NCBI RefSeq assembly: GCF_002236105.1
Contig: NZ_NIWU01000001.1
Location: 1,550,001-1,614,000, forward strand
DNA: 64,000 nt
Origin: Pseudomonas umsongensis
Lineage (GTDB): Bacteria; Pseudomonadota; Gammaproteobacteria; Pseudomonadales; Pseudomonadaceae
Direction: 5' to 3'
Each line of letters begins with the position of its first letter. The stretch's first letter is position 1. The notes below the pieces were generated by a model. It was not told the origin of the DNA. It saw only the letters and a list, made by a program, of their open reading frames with translations, and did no database searches. Made by a program: the position numbers and the translations under genes. Of the stretch, positions 9,405-17,562 are shown one piece after another.

Positions 9405-9433
9405 GGAGTGCACGTTCGGCTGGAGCGCACTCC
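9405..9433 (+). promoter_or_regulatory. Stem-loop enclosing the napE ribosome-binding site
   Basis: GGAGTGC (9405-9411) pairs perfectly with GCACTCC (9427-9433), and the second arm ends one base before the napE ATG. The Shine-Dalgarno GGAG lies in the loop, and CTGGAG(T/C)GCAC occurs twice in direct repeat. This could influence napE translation; the function is an inference from the sequence alone. Confidence 0.4.
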
Positions 9434-9601
9434 ATGTCATTGACTGAAGAGCAAAAACCGCAACGACGCAAGGAAATGCGCCTGTTCCTGTTTCTTGTCA
9501 TTTGCCTTTTCCCGTTACTTTCAGTCGCCATTGTCGGCAGTTACGGTTTCCTTATCTGGTTTTTCCAAATGCTCTACGGCCCTCCCGGACCGCCCAACTA
9601 A
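9434..9601 (+). CDS. napE: NapE, small membrane component of the nap operon
   Basis: 55 residues: a charged N-terminal segment (EEQKPQRRKEMR), one long hydrophobic membrane helix (LFLFLVICLFPLLSVAIVG...) and a short Pro/Gly tail (GPPGPPN). Length, topology and position ahead of napD match NapE, an integral membrane protein of unclear function found in several nap operons. The start ATG at 9434 has GGAG nine bases upstream inside a stem-loop. The next gene, napD, begins 32 bp downstream, so they are co-transcribed. napF, which lies between napE and napD in some pseudomonads, is absent. The short size makes similarity hard to score, but context makes the call secure. Confidence 0.85.
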   Translation: MSLTEEQKPQRRKEMRLFLFLVICLFPLLSVAIVGSYGFLIWFFQMLYGPPGPPN

Positions 9602-9633
9602 AAGCCCTTCAATAGAGCCTGTTGGAGTCAACC

Positions 9634-9894
9634 ATGGACGAAATCCTGCACATCGCCAGCCTTGTGGTACTTGCCCGACCTGAACGCTTCGACGCCGTCA
9701 AAGCCAACCTGCGACTATTGGACGGCGTGGAATTGCATCAGGAAAGTGCCGCCGGGAAACTGGTGGTAGTCCTTGAGGCCGTACACGAAAACCAGATCCT
9801 GCAACGCATCGATCAAATCAACAATCTGCCGGGCGTACTCAACGCTGCGCTGATCTATCACGAAATTCTCGATCCCGCGGGAGACAGCCAATGA
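9634..9894 (+). CDS. napD: NapD, chaperone for NapA export
   Basis: 86 residues, the usual size for NapD. The protein opens [18 protein letters not shown] and continues with [25 protein letters not shown] and a C-terminal [17 protein letters not shown], the ferredoxin-like beta-alpha-beta fold of the family. NapD is a cytoplasmic chaperone that binds the twin-arginine signal of NapA and delays its export until the molybdenum cofactor is inserted. ATG 9634 follows a GGAG site; a TTG twelve bases upstream is not needed. Its stop overlaps the napA start by four bases (ATGA), which implies translational coupling of chaperone and client. Confidence 0.93.
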   Translation: MDEILHIASLVVLARPERFDAVKANLRLLDGVELHQESAAGKLVVVLEAVHENQILQRIDQINNLPGVLNAALIYHEILDPAGDSQ

Positions 9895-12395
9895 GCATGT
9901 CGCGCCGAGCATTCGTCAAGGCCCAGGCCGCTGCCATTGCAGCCTCCGCGGCCGGCCTGCCGATATTCACCACTGCCAGCAACCTGGTCACCGAAGCGGA
10001 CATGGTCACCCTGGACTGGAACAAGGCGCCCTGCCGTTTTTGCGGCACCGGTTGCAGCGTGATGGTCGCGACCCGGGACAACCGGGTGGTCGCCACCCAT
10101 GGCGACGTCAAGGCCGAGGTCAACCGCGGGTTGAACTGCGTGAAGGGCTATTTTCTGTCCAAGATCATGTACGGCGTCGACCGCCTGACCCAGCCGCTGC
10201 TGCGCATGAACAACGGCCAGTACGACAAGCAGGGCGAGTTCCAGGCGATCAGTTGGGACAAGGCCTTCGACATCATGGAAGAAAAATTCAAGCAGGCCTT
10301 GAAAACCAAGGGCCCCGAATCGGTCGGCATGTTCGGCTCGGGACAATGGACGGTGTGGGAAGGTTATGCCGCCAACAAACTGATGAAGGCCGGCTTTCGC
10401 AGCAACAACATCGACCCCAATGCCCGCCATTGCATGGCCTCGGCGGTGATGGGTTTCATGCGCACCTTTGGCGCGGATGAGCCGATGGGTTGCTACGACG
10501 ACATCGAAGCCACCGACGCCTTTGTGTTGTGGGGCTCGAACATGGCGGAGATGCATCCGATCCTGTGGAGCCGCGTCACCGACCGGCGCCTGAGCTATCC
10601 GCACGTGAAAGTCGCGGTGCTGTCGACGTTCGAACACCGCAGCTTCGAACTGGCCGACATCCCCATGGTGTTCAAGCCGCAAACCGACCTGCTGATCCTC
10701 AACTACATCGCCAATCACATCATCGAAAGTGGCGCGGTCAATCAGGATTTCATCAGCAAGCACACGCGCTTCGCCAAGGGCGCCGACGATATCGGCTACG
10801 GCTTGCGCCCGGATAACCCGCTGGAAAAACAGGCGAAGAATGCCGACAAGGCCAATACCTGGACGGACATCTCCTTCGAGCAGTTTGCCGAGTTCGTCAA
10901 ACCCTACACCCTGGAACGCACGGCGAAAGAAACCGGGGTTGCGCCTGATCGCCTCAAGTCGTTGGCCGAACTCTATGCCGACCCCAACCGTAAAGTCGTG
11001 TCGTTCTGGACCATGGGTTTCAACCAGCACACCCGCGGAGTTTGGGCCAACAACCTGATCTACAACATCCATTTGCTCACGGGCAAGATCAGCGAACCGG
11101 GCAACAGCCCCTTCTCGTTGACCGGCCAGCCATCGGCCTGTGGCACTGCCCGCGAGGTCGGGACTTTCTCCCACCGCCTGCCCGCCGACATGGTGGTGAC
11201 CAACCCCAAGCACCGCGCCACCGCGGAAAAAATCTGGAAGCTGCCCGCCGGCACCATTCAGGAGAAAGTCGGCTTTCATGCGGTGCAACAAAGCCGCATG
11301 CTCAAGGACGGTGTGCTCAACGTGTACTGGACCCAGGCCAGCAACAACATGCAGGCCGGGCCCAACATCATGCAGGAAGTGTTGCCGGGCTGGCGCAACC
11401 CGGACAACTTCGTGATCGTCTCGGACGTCTACCCCACCGTTTCCGCCCAGGCCGCCGACCTGATCCTGCCCAGCGCGATGTGGGTGGAAAAGGAAGGCGC
11501 CTTCGGCAACGCCGAGCGCCGCACGCAGTTCTGGCATCAGTTGGTCAGCGCGCCGGGAGACGCCAAGTCCGACCTGTGGCAGTTGGTGGAGTTTTCCAAA
11601 CGCTTCAAGACCGATGAAACCTGGCCCGCGGAGTTGCTGGCCAAGGCCCCGGAGTACAAGGGCAAAACCCTGTTCGAAGTGTTGTTCAAGAACGGCCAGG
11701 TCGACGAGTTTCCCGTCGAGCAAATCGAGACCGGCTACAAGAACGATGAAGCCAAGGCCTTTGGTTTCTACCTGCAAAAGGGCCTGTTCGAAGAGTACGC
11801 GCAGTTTGGTCGCGGTCATGGTCATGACCTCGCGGCCTTCGATCGCTACCACAGCGAACGCGGCCTGCGCTGGCCGGTGGTCGACGGCAAGGAAACCCGC
11901 TGGCGCTACCGCGAGGGGCTCGACCCCTACGTGGAAACCGGCAGCGAAGTGCAGTTCTACGGCTACCCGGACAAGAAGGCGATCATCTTCGCCCTGCCCT
12001 ACGAGCCACCGGCCGAAGCGCCGGACGCCGACTTCCCGTTCTGGCTGAGCACCGGCCGGGTCCTGGAGCATTGGCACACGGGCACCATGACCCAACGGGT
12101 GGAAGAACTGTACAAAGCCGTGCCCGACGCGCTGGTCTACATGCACCCCGAGGATGCCAAGGCCATGAACGCACGCCGTGGCAGCGAAGTGAAGCTGATC
12201 AGCCGCCGCGGGGAAATCCGCGCCCGCATCGAAACCCGCGGGCGCAACAAACCGCCGCGCGGCCTGGTGTTCGTGCCGTTTTTCGATGCCAACAAGCTGA
12301 TCAACAAGGTCACGCTCGACGCCACCGACCCGATCTCCAAGCAGACCGACTACAAGAAATGCGCGATCCGCATCGAGTTGATCAGCGTGGCTTGA
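9891..12395 (+). CDS. napA: NapA, periplasmic nitrate reductase catalytic subunit
   Basis: 834 residues. A twin-arginine signal (SRRAFVK, residues 4-10) is followed by the [4Fe-4S] ligands Cys48, Cys51, Cys55 and Cys83 (CRFCGTGC...LNC) and the molybdenum-ligand cysteine at about residue 181 (NARHCMAS). The remainder is the DMSO-reductase-family fold with bis-MGD binding stretches such as [26 protein letters not shown] and the C-terminal [18 protein letters not shown]. It reduces nitrate to nitrite in the periplasm with electrons from NapB and NapC, without generating proton motive force itself. The start overlaps napD by ATGA. Nap enzymes serve redox balancing, aerobic denitrification or scavenging; the other nitrate or nitrite genes are not in this window. 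The call is secure. Confidence 0.97.
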   Translation: MSMSRRAFVKAQAAAIAASAAGLPIFTTASNLVTEADMVTLDWNKAPCRFCGTGCSVMVATRDNRVVATHGDVKAEVNRGLNCVKGYFLSKIMYGVDRLTQPLLRMNNGQYDKQGEFQAISWDKAFDIMEEKFKQALKTKGPESVGMFGSGQWTVWEGYAANKLMKAGFRSNNIDPNARHCMASAVMGFMRTFGADEPMGCYDDIEATDAFVLWGSNMAEMHPILWSRVTDRRLSYPHVKVAVLSTFEHRSFELADIPMVFKPQTDLLILNYIANHIIESGAVNQDFISKHTRFAKGADDIGYGLRPDNPLEKQAKNADKANTWTDISFEQFAEFVKPYTLERTAKETGVAPDRLKSLAELYADPNRKVVSFWTMGFNQHTRGVWANNLIYNIHLLTGKISEPGNSPFSLTGQPSACGTAREVGTFSHRLPADMVVTNPKHRATAEKIWKLPAGTIQEKVGFHAVQQSRMLKDGVLNVYWTQASNNMQAGPNIMQEVLPGWRNPDNFVIVSDVYPTVSAQAADLILPSAMWVEKEGAFGNAERRTQFWHQLVSAPGDAKSDLWQLVEFSKRFKTDETWPAELLAKAPEYKGKTLFEVLFKNGQVDEFPVEQIETGYKNDEAKAFGFYLQKGLFEEYAQFGRGHGHDLAAFDRYHSERGLRWPVVDGKETRWRYREGLDPYVETGSEVQFYGYPDKKAIIFALPYEPPAEAPDADFPFWLSTGRVLEHWHTGTMTQRVEELYKAVPDALVYMHPEDAKAMNARRGSEVKLISRRGEIRARIETRGRNKPPRGLVFVPFFDANKLINKVTLDATDPISKQTDYKKCAIRIELISVA

Positions 12396-12406
12396 GGAGA
12401 ACCGCC

Positions 12407-12904
12407 ATGACTTTTCGCATCCTGCCGTTGTTCCTGCTCGCCGTGATGGGCACTTTTTTGGGCGCTGCGATCGCCGCCGAGATTGATTACCCCCTGGATG
12501 CACCGGGCCCGGACGGACGGCGGCCAGGCGGCACCCTGACGCAAAACGCGCCAGCGCCGCCCCTGGCCGACGATGAAAACAAGGACCTCAAGCGCGAGCG
12601 CAACTACCCTGACCAGCCACCGACCATCCCGCACAGCATTCGCGGCTATCAGATCGACAAGAACGGCAACAAATGCCTGTCCTGCCACAGCCGGGCCAAC
12701 AGTCCACGCAGCCAGGCGACGATGATCAGTATCACCCACTACATGGACCGCGACGGCCAGGCGCTGGCGGCTGTCTCACCGCGTCGCTACTTCTGCAACC
12801 AATGCCATGTGCCGCAAAAAGATGTGCTGCCACTGGTGGGCAACAGCTTCGAGACCATCGACAAAATCCTGCAAGACGACGCCAACGCTGCGCAGAAACG
12901 TTGA
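12407..12904 (+). CDS. napB: NapB, dihaem cytochrome c subunit
   Basis: 165 residues with a Sec signal (FLLAVMGTFLGAAIAAE, cleaved near residue 24). Two haem-binding motifs are visible, CLSCH near residue 87 and CNQCH near residue 127, with the NapB landmark PPTIPHSIRGYQI just before the first. NapB binds NapA in the periplasm and passes electrons from NapC to it. It follows napA by 11 bp with TTGAGGAGAACCGCC as ribosome site, and precedes napC by nine bases. Both haem cysteine pairs and their histidines are intact. Confidence 0.96.
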   Translation: MTFRILPLFLLAVMGTFLGAAIAAEIDYPLDAPGPDGRRPGGTLTQNAPAPPLADDENKDLKRERNYPDQPPTIPHSIRGYQIDKNGNKCLSCHSRANSPRSQATMISITHYMDRDGQALAAVSPRRYFCNQCHVPQKDVLPLVGNSFETIDKILQDDANAAQKR

Positions 12905-12913
12905 GGAGGCGCC

Positions 12914-13510
12914 ATGAAAGCACTGTTCGCCCTGCTTAAGGACTACTGGGGCATCCTCTGTCGGCCGAGCGTTTATTTCAGCCTGGGATTCCTGACGCTG
13001 GGCGGTTTTATCGCCGGGATCATTTTCTGGGGTGGGTTCAACACGGCGCTGGAGCTGACGAACACCGAGAAGTTCTGCATTTCCTGCCACGAAATGCGCG
13101 ACAACGTGTACGTCGAATTGCAGGACACCATCCACTACACCAACCGCTCGGGCGTGCGCGCCAGTTGCCCGGATTGCCACGTACCCCATGAATGGACCCA
13201 CAAGATCGCGCGTAAAATGCAGGCATCGAAGGAAGTCTGGGGCAAGCTTTTCGGCACCATCGACACCCGCGACAAATTCCTCAACCTGCGCCGTGAGCTG
13301 GCGGAACACGAATGGGCCAGGCTCAAGGCCAACGACTCGCGCGAATGCCGCAATTGCCACAACTTCGAATTCATGGACTTCACCCGCCAGGGCAAACGGG
13401 CAGCGGCCATGCATTCCACGTCATTGGCCAAGGGCGAGGCCACCTGCATCGACTGCCACAAGGGCATTGCGCACAAGCTGCCGGATATGAGCGGTGTCAA
13501 AGGCTGGTAG
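12914..13510 (+). CDS. napC: NapC, membrane-anchored tetrahaem quinol dehydrogenase
   Basis: 198 residues of the NapC/NirT family. One N-terminal membrane anchor ([23 protein letters not shown]) precedes four CxxCH motifs: CISCH near residue 56, CPDCH near 86, CRNCH near 146 and CIDCH near 178. It oxidises quinol at the outer face of the inner membrane and reduces NapB. The gene follows napB with a strong GAGGAGG site and ends the operon; the next gene is on the opposite strand, with its stop four bases beyond. All four haem sites are intact. Confidence 0.96.
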   Translation: MKALFALLKDYWGILCRPSVYFSLGFLTLGGFIAGIIFWGGFNTALELTNTEKFCISCHEMRDNVYVELQDTIHYTNRSGVRASCPDCHVPHEWTHKIARKMQASKEVWGKLFGTIDTRDKFLNLRRELAEHEWARLKANDSRECRNCHNFEFMDFTRQGKRAAAMHSTSLAKGEATCIDCHKGIAHKLPDMSGVKGW

Positions 13511-13514
13511 CGGT

Positions 13515-14183
13515 TCAGTTGCTCGCCACATGATCCACTGGACCGGTGGTCACCAGTGTCTGCAACGACGCATCGAACTGTTTCAACGCCTTCATTTGCA
13601 ACTCGGTCTGCTGATTGATTTGCGCGGCAATCTGTGGCGCGGCTTTGCCATGCACCCACACCGAGGGCATCTGCTCGGCACGTGAACCTTGCGCCTGGCC
13701 GATGTATTGCAGGTTCGAATCGTAGAACCTGGCCACAAACCGCGCCTCAACCTGACTATTGCGTTTGGACACCAGGCGACTGAAAGTGTCGAGCATCACC
13801 ACCACGTCCGGATGAGCCTGAAGCGCCGCATCGAGGTTGTCATAGACCGTCACCGCGGCGAACTCCTTCTGCAACGACGTCATCAACCAACCAATCGCCC
13901 GTTGCGGGTCGGAACTGTCGACGAACGCCTGGCTGATTCGCTTATCCAGCCCGGGGTTTTGCGCCCCCTTTACCGCCACCGCGTGATAGCTCTCGAGATA
14001 TTGCTGGGTGTTGAGCGTGTTTTCGCTGTAGAGCACCGCGACCTTTTGCGCGTGTTGCAAACGCACAGTGCTGTCGGCAATCGGCAGGAAACGGCAGGAC
14101 GCATCGCCAGCCATGGCCGGCGCGGTTGCAGCCACACTGGCGCTGAACAGGGCGAAAAAAGCCAGCAGGGTCGAGATTCTCAT
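13515..14183 (-). CDS. Exported protein of unknown function at the distal end of the T6SS operon
   Basis: 222 residues with a good signal peptide (STLLAFFALFSASVAATAPAMAGD, cleavage near residue 26). The mature part has a single early cysteine (ASCRFLPIAD), no membrane segment and no motif I recognise. A segment such as KVAVLYSENTLNTQQY followed by FAAVTVYDNLDAALQAHPDVVVMLDTFSR suggests an alternating alpha/beta fold with a periplasmic role. It lies 108 bp downstream of the last T6SS gene on the same strand, so it may be read by transcription through that operon, or be independent. It converges on napC with almost no gap and no obvious shared terminator. Function unknown. Confidence 0.7.
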   Translation of the reverse strand: MRISTLLAFFALFSASVAATAPAMAGDASCRFLPIADSTVRLQHAQKVAVLYSENTLNTQQYLESYHAVAVKGAQNPGLDKRISQAFVDSSDPQRAIGWLMTSLQKEFAAVTVYDNLDAALQAHPDVVVMLDTFSRLVSKRNSQVEARFVARFYDSNLQYIGQAQGSRAEQMPSVWVHGKAAPQIAAQINQQTELQMKALKQFDASLQTLVTTGPVDHVASN

Positions 14184-14291
14184 CGCGCTTATTCCTTCAA
14201 TGGCGAGATCGGTATGGCGCTATCTTCCTCCCTTGGCGGAAAAACAGAACTTGCATTCCTTGATGATGGGTATCGAGCGAATGAATGGTTG

Positions 14292-15479
14292 CTATGACGC
14301 TGCCTGCTCGCCTGTTTTCCCGCAGGCTCCCGCCTGGGGCACCAGTTGGATATCGACACGCCGGTTGGCCGCGCGCCCGGCCTCGCTGTCGTTGCTGGCG
14401 ATCGGCTGGCTGTCGGCAAAGCCCTGAACCGCGAAGCAGCTGTCGGGAATATCGCCCATCCGCTGCATCCAGCCGCGCACGGCCGAGGCCCGAGCGTGGG
14501 ACAGCTGCAGGTTTTGTTCGGCATTGCCCTTGGCGTCGCTGTGCCCGGCAATGACGATCAACCAGTCAGGTTGGGCCTTGATGTCGACCAGGGCGCTGAT
14601 TAATACCTTGGTCGAGCCGGGCTTGAGTTCGGCGCTGCCGGGGGCGAAGAGGGAGAGGCTGTCGAGGCGTACGGGCTCGGGCACCCTGGGTGGCGCCTCG
14701 AAAACGCTGGTCAGGCGATTAACACCCTCCTTGTCCGGGCTCGCCAGCCAGGTCGTCCAGAAGGCGCCCGCGGCCAAGGTAATCATCGCGGTGGCGGCGA
14801 ACAGCCAAGGGCCAAGCCGTCGCGCCTGCTTCTGTTGACCGCCAGCCAACACGACAGGCATCGGCGGCGTCGGCAGGACCACAATTGGCATCGCCGGGAG
14901 CGGTTGCGGCAGTCTTGCCGACAATGCCACCGCGTCGAACAACGAGTGGGGCTGCGTGTGGGTCTGCGCCAGCCTCTGTAGCAGACCTTCGACTTGCTGA
15001 CGCAGCGCTTGCAATGTGCCCGGCGAATGCTGTGCCTGTCGATTCAGCCGTGTGTGCAAGCACTCCAGTGCCGCGCCCAGTTGAGCGATCGCTGGCAGCC
15101 CCCAGGGTTGCGGCTCCAGGCTGCGCAGCAGGGGCTGCAGGCGCGCGAACAGCCAAGCCAGGATTTCCAGGCGCGCCGGCTCCATCGCCGGCCACAGCGT
15201 TGCCCATTCGCAGACCAGCGCCTCGACCAGCGCGATCCCCTGGACCATACCTTCCAGACCGTGGAGGTGACTACGGGCCAGTACGAATGCAGCGGCTGTT
15301 TGCAACTCCGCCCCGTTGCGCTGGAACAACACCAGGCACAATTGTTCCACCTTGACCCAATCCACATCGGGGCAGGCCGGATGGCTCAGTCTGGCTAACT
15401 CTTCACGCAGTGCCTTGAACTCAATGAAGGCGCTTGGGTCGCCGCCAAGCCTGATTCGCATCTCAAACAACGCTGTCAT
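14292..15479 (-). CDS. T6SS VasL/TssA-like protein fused to an OmpA peptidoglycan-binding domain
   Basis: 395 residues. The N-terminal ~190 residues are helical and Leu-rich (for example FVLARSHLHGLEGMVQGIALVEALV and WATLWPAMEPARLEILAWL), like the ImpA/VasL region. A Pro-rich linker and one membrane segment (WLFAATAMITLAAGAFWTTWL, about residues 230-250) lead to an OmpA_C-type domain from about residue 280: VRLDSLSLFAPGSAELKP, VIAGHSDAKGNAEQNLQLSHARA and SNDSEAGRAANRRVDI, including the peptidoglycan-contact Asp and Arg. It probably anchors or stabilises the apparatus at the envelope. It is the last core gene of the operon, with AAAGGA upstream. The OmpA domain closely resembles that of the gene at 36.1-37.8 kb. 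Confidence 0.8.
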   Translation of the reverse strand: MTALFEMRIRLGGDPSAFIEFKALREELARLSHPACPDVDWVKVEQLCLVLFQRNGAELQTAAAFVLARSHLHGLEGMVQGIALVEALVCEWATLWPAMEPARLEILAWLFARLQPLLRSLEPQPWGLPAIAQLGAALECLHTRLNRQAQHSPGTLQALRQQVEGLLQRLAQTHTQPHSLFDAVALSARLPQPLPAMPIVVLPTPPMPVVLAGGQQKQARRLGPWLFAATAMITLAAGAFWTTWLASPDKEGVNRLTSVFEAPPRVPEPVRLDSLSLFAPGSAELKPGSTKVLISALVDIKAQPDWLIVIAGHSDAKGNAEQNLQLSHARASAVRGWMQRMGDIPDSCFAVQGFADSQPIASNDSEAGRAANRRVDIQLVPQAGACGKTGEQAAS

Positions 15480-15494
15480 TGCGCATTCCTTTGG

Positions 15495-15944
15495 TTAATC
15501 AATTCCCGACATCGATAGATAGTGCTGTCGCTTCAAGTGACGTACCAGGACATGGCCGCCTGGTGTGAGCGTGGTGCCGAAGGTCAGTCGACGGCCCCCC
15601 TTGAGTTGCACTTCGAGGCTGTACTCCAGATGACCCGGTCGGGTCTGGGGCAGCAGCTCGATGCCAATCGTGCCCAGGCGCGGCTCGTACTTGGCCAATG
15701 TGTCGGCCATGGCACTCATCAGTCCATGTGCCGTCCCCGGCAGGCCCTGCAGAATCTTGCCCATGTCCGGCAGGCCATAATCGGGCAGATGGTCGAGCGC
15801 ACCGGCCCGGCTGTTTAAGATGCGGCGCAGGTTGTCCAGCACCGACAGCGTGCACTGATCCTCATCGGCGACCAGGTGCAGATCCAGTTCGCCGTCGAAA
15901 TTCTGCAGAAGCGTCTCGTACAACGAGGGATTGAGATCGCTCAT
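15495..15944 (-). CDS. tssE: TssE, T6SS baseplate gp25-like protein
   Basis: 149 residues with the gp25/GPW fold: LSVLDNLRRILNSRAGALDHLPDYGLPDM is the family-defining stretch near residue 33, followed by ETLAKYEPRLGTIGIEL-type and a C-terminal beta region (LEYSLEVQLKGGRRLTFGTTLTPGGHVLV). TssE is the wedge component of the T6SS baseplate that links the sheath to the membrane complex, with TssF, TssG and TssK. The gene starts three bases after tssJ stops, so the two are tightly co-translated. Nothing is missing from the expected length. Confidence 0.92.
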   Translation of the reverse strand: MSDLNPSLYETLLQNFDGELDLHLVADEDQCTLSVLDNLRRILNSRAGALDHLPDYGLPDMGKILQGLPGTAHGLMSAMADTLAKYEPRLGTIGIELLPQTRPGHLEYSLEVQLKGGRRLTFGTTLTPGGHVLVRHLKRQHYLSMSGID

Positions 15945-15947
15945 CCG

Positions 15948-16484
15948 TCACTCCTTGGCCAGTGGGCGCAGGGTCAGTCGGTTATCCCCCAGTTCGATCA
16001 CCCGCACCCGGTCCGGGTCGAGGTCATCGCGTGCCAGGGTCAGGCGCCAGGTATCGGCTCGGTTATCGAACTCACGGAACAATGCGACCACGGCGATATA
16101 GCGTGCCTGCTTGTCCAGGGGGATGTTCAATTGCACACCCTGGTCGGGCTTGACCACCAGGGTTCGTTTGTCCAGCAGGTCCGCACTCAATACGTGCTCG
16201 TCCTGGCTGAGCAAGCTATCGTAGTTGGCCTTTTCCAGCACCTTGCGGTCACGCAGTTGATAAACCCGCACCAGGGTCGGCACGGACAACGCGTTCATGT
16301 CGATCCCGGCAGTGTTTAGCGCCGCGCGCCCGCTGAGGTCCAGGTGCAGGGTTTTCACCTGCTTGTAGAAGATCGCCTCGGTGGTCGAGGTCGTCGCATC
16401 TGTCACGCTCTGGGTTACCCCGCAAGCGCTGAGCAATACACCGAACGCGGCGACCCCCAATGATTTAGAAACTGTACGCGACAT
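15948..16484 (-). CDS. tssJ: TssJ, outer-membrane lipoprotein of the T6SS membrane complex
   Basis: 178 residues from ATG 16484. The N-terminus is a lipoprotein signal with lipobox LLSAC at about residues 16-20, so Cys20 would be acylated. The mature part has the transthyretin-like TssJ pattern: LHLDLSGRAALNTAGIDMNALSVPTLVRVYQLRD, then a Leu/Asp loop, and ARYIAVVALFREFDNRADTWRL. TssJ sits at the inner leaflet of the outer membrane and binds TssM. I reject the longer upstream frame because it lies in TssG coding sequence; the chosen start overlaps tssG by 20 bp, compatible with coupling. Confidence 0.93.
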   Translation of the reverse strand: MSRTVSKSLGVAAFGVLLSACGVTQSVTDATTSTTEAIFYKQVKTLHLDLSGRAALNTAGIDMNALSVPTLVRVYQLRDRKVLEKANYDSLLSQDEHVLSADLLDKRTLVVKPDQGVQLNIPLDKQARYIAVVALFREFDNRADTWRLTLARDDLDPDRVRVIELGDNRLTLRPLAKE

Positions 16485-17562
16485 GCTGTGTCTCCCTGTC
16501 CTGGCGGTTTTTCTGCAGGCCTTGATAGCGGCCCAGATTGATCGTGATGGTGGTGCTTTCGCAGGCCTGCCTGGCATCACTGCCCAGGCCCAGGACCGCG
16601 GTCATGCCCAGCAACACCTGCGCTCGTCCCAATAGCGGTTGCGGCAGGCTGTGCAGGGGCAACGATAACTGCAGCTTTACCGTGCAACGCCAGCCCAGGT
16701 ACACGCGCAGCAATACCAAAAGATCGTTGTACAACTGGCCACCCGGCAGCCAGCCACGGGCCTCGTCCCGGTCTTCGGTGAACAGCGAAAGATGCAACTG
16801 ACTGTTGGCGTCGTAGCCGACAGCGCCCAGGGGTGTGCCCTGCGACAAGCGCACCGGATGCTCGGCGGACAGGCTCGCCGGCTGCGCCAGCAGCACTTTC
16901 TGCGGCCAGTGTGGCGTTACCTGCGTCCGGGTTTTGCGAGCCAGCAACTTCACCAGCGCAGTAATGCCTTCGGCGTTGCGAGTGGGCAGTCGCATCACGC
17001 TGAGCAAGGCGAGGAAGCGCGATATCGGCGTGGCAACCTGGCTGGCTGTTCCGGGTATGCCCAGGCCGATCAGTCCCAGCAGGCATTGCGAAGTTGCATC
17101 CGTACCACCGGCTTCGAAGGCGGCCGGATAGGAGTACTTGCGCCATATCCGGTAGAACTGGGTAAAGATCCGGTGGTTGAAAATGTCGAGGAACGCTTCA
17201 AGCGCCTCGTGTCCCTCGCGTCGCTGGGCGATATCGTCCAGAAAAGCCGTCGGCAATGGCGAGTCCACGCCGTACAGACCCAACAGGCGCGTGCGCACCG
17301 TGGGCGGACGCCAAGGATGCTTATCGTCGGTTTCAATGGCCTTCAGTTCACCGGCAGGGAAGCCCATGCCCGGGTCTGGCCGAAAGCGCACCGGATCATC
17401 CGCGGGTGACGTGGTGCTGCCCAGTGGCGGGTGATCGGGCAGCGCCTGTTCAAGCAACTGGCAGAAGCGATACAGATTCGCCTCGGCCACCTGCCCCTTC
17501 AGGGCTTCGAGTAAACCGCTGGCTTTCAGCCGGGAATACGCTGACTGTGGTTCTCGTTCCAT
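16465..17562 (-). CDS. tssG: TssG, T6SS baseplate protein
   Basis: 365 residues from ATG 17562, chosen because GGAAAG lies about eight bases upstream; a GTG three codons earlier is less likely. The order of features fits TssG (VasB/ImpH family): an N-terminal helix, NLYRFCQLLEQALPD, VRFRPDPGMGFPAGEL, a tyrosine-rich central part (FNHRIFTQFYRIWRKYSY) and the C-terminal YNDLLVLLRVYLGWR...LGRAQVLLGMTAVLG. TssG forms the TssE-TssF-TssG wedge of the baseplate. It overlaps the end of tssF by 37 bases and the start of tssJ by 20, indicating strict co-translation. Confidence 0.93.
   Translation of the reverse strand: MEREPQSAYSRLKASGLLEALKGQVAEANLYRFCQLLEQALPDHPPLGSTTSPADDPVRFRPDPGMGFPAGELKAIETDDKHPWRPPTVRTRLLGLYGVDSPLPTAFLDDIAQRREGHEALEAFLDIFNHRIFTQFYRIWRKYSYPAAFEAGGTDATSQCLLGLIGLGIPGTASQVATPISRFLALLSVMRLPTRNAEGITALVKLLARKTRTQVTPHWPQKVLLAQPASLSAEHPVRLSQGTPLGAVGYDANSQLHLSLFTEDRDEARGWLPGGQLYNDLLVLLRVYLGWRCTVKLQLSLPLHSLPQPLLGRAQVLLGMTAVLGLGSDARQACESTTITINLGRYQGLQKNRQDRETQHVAYSF

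Larger units (their letters stand above)
8939..9433. other. 495-bp AT-richer gap upstream of napE
   Basis: It holds a collapsed REP-like hairpin (ACTGTGGG...CCCACAGT, about 8960-8987), a 22-codon hydrophobic frame (9127-9195) and, directly before napE, a stem-loop at 9405-9433. I looked for an Anr/Fnr box (TTGAT-N4-ATCAA) and found none. Base composition is visibly less GC-rich than the flanking genes. Confidence 0.5.

Noticed and set aside
9858-12503. 881-codon minus-strand frame opposite napA
   Set aside because: Shadow of napA; the plus strand has complete catalytic motifs and proper overlaps.
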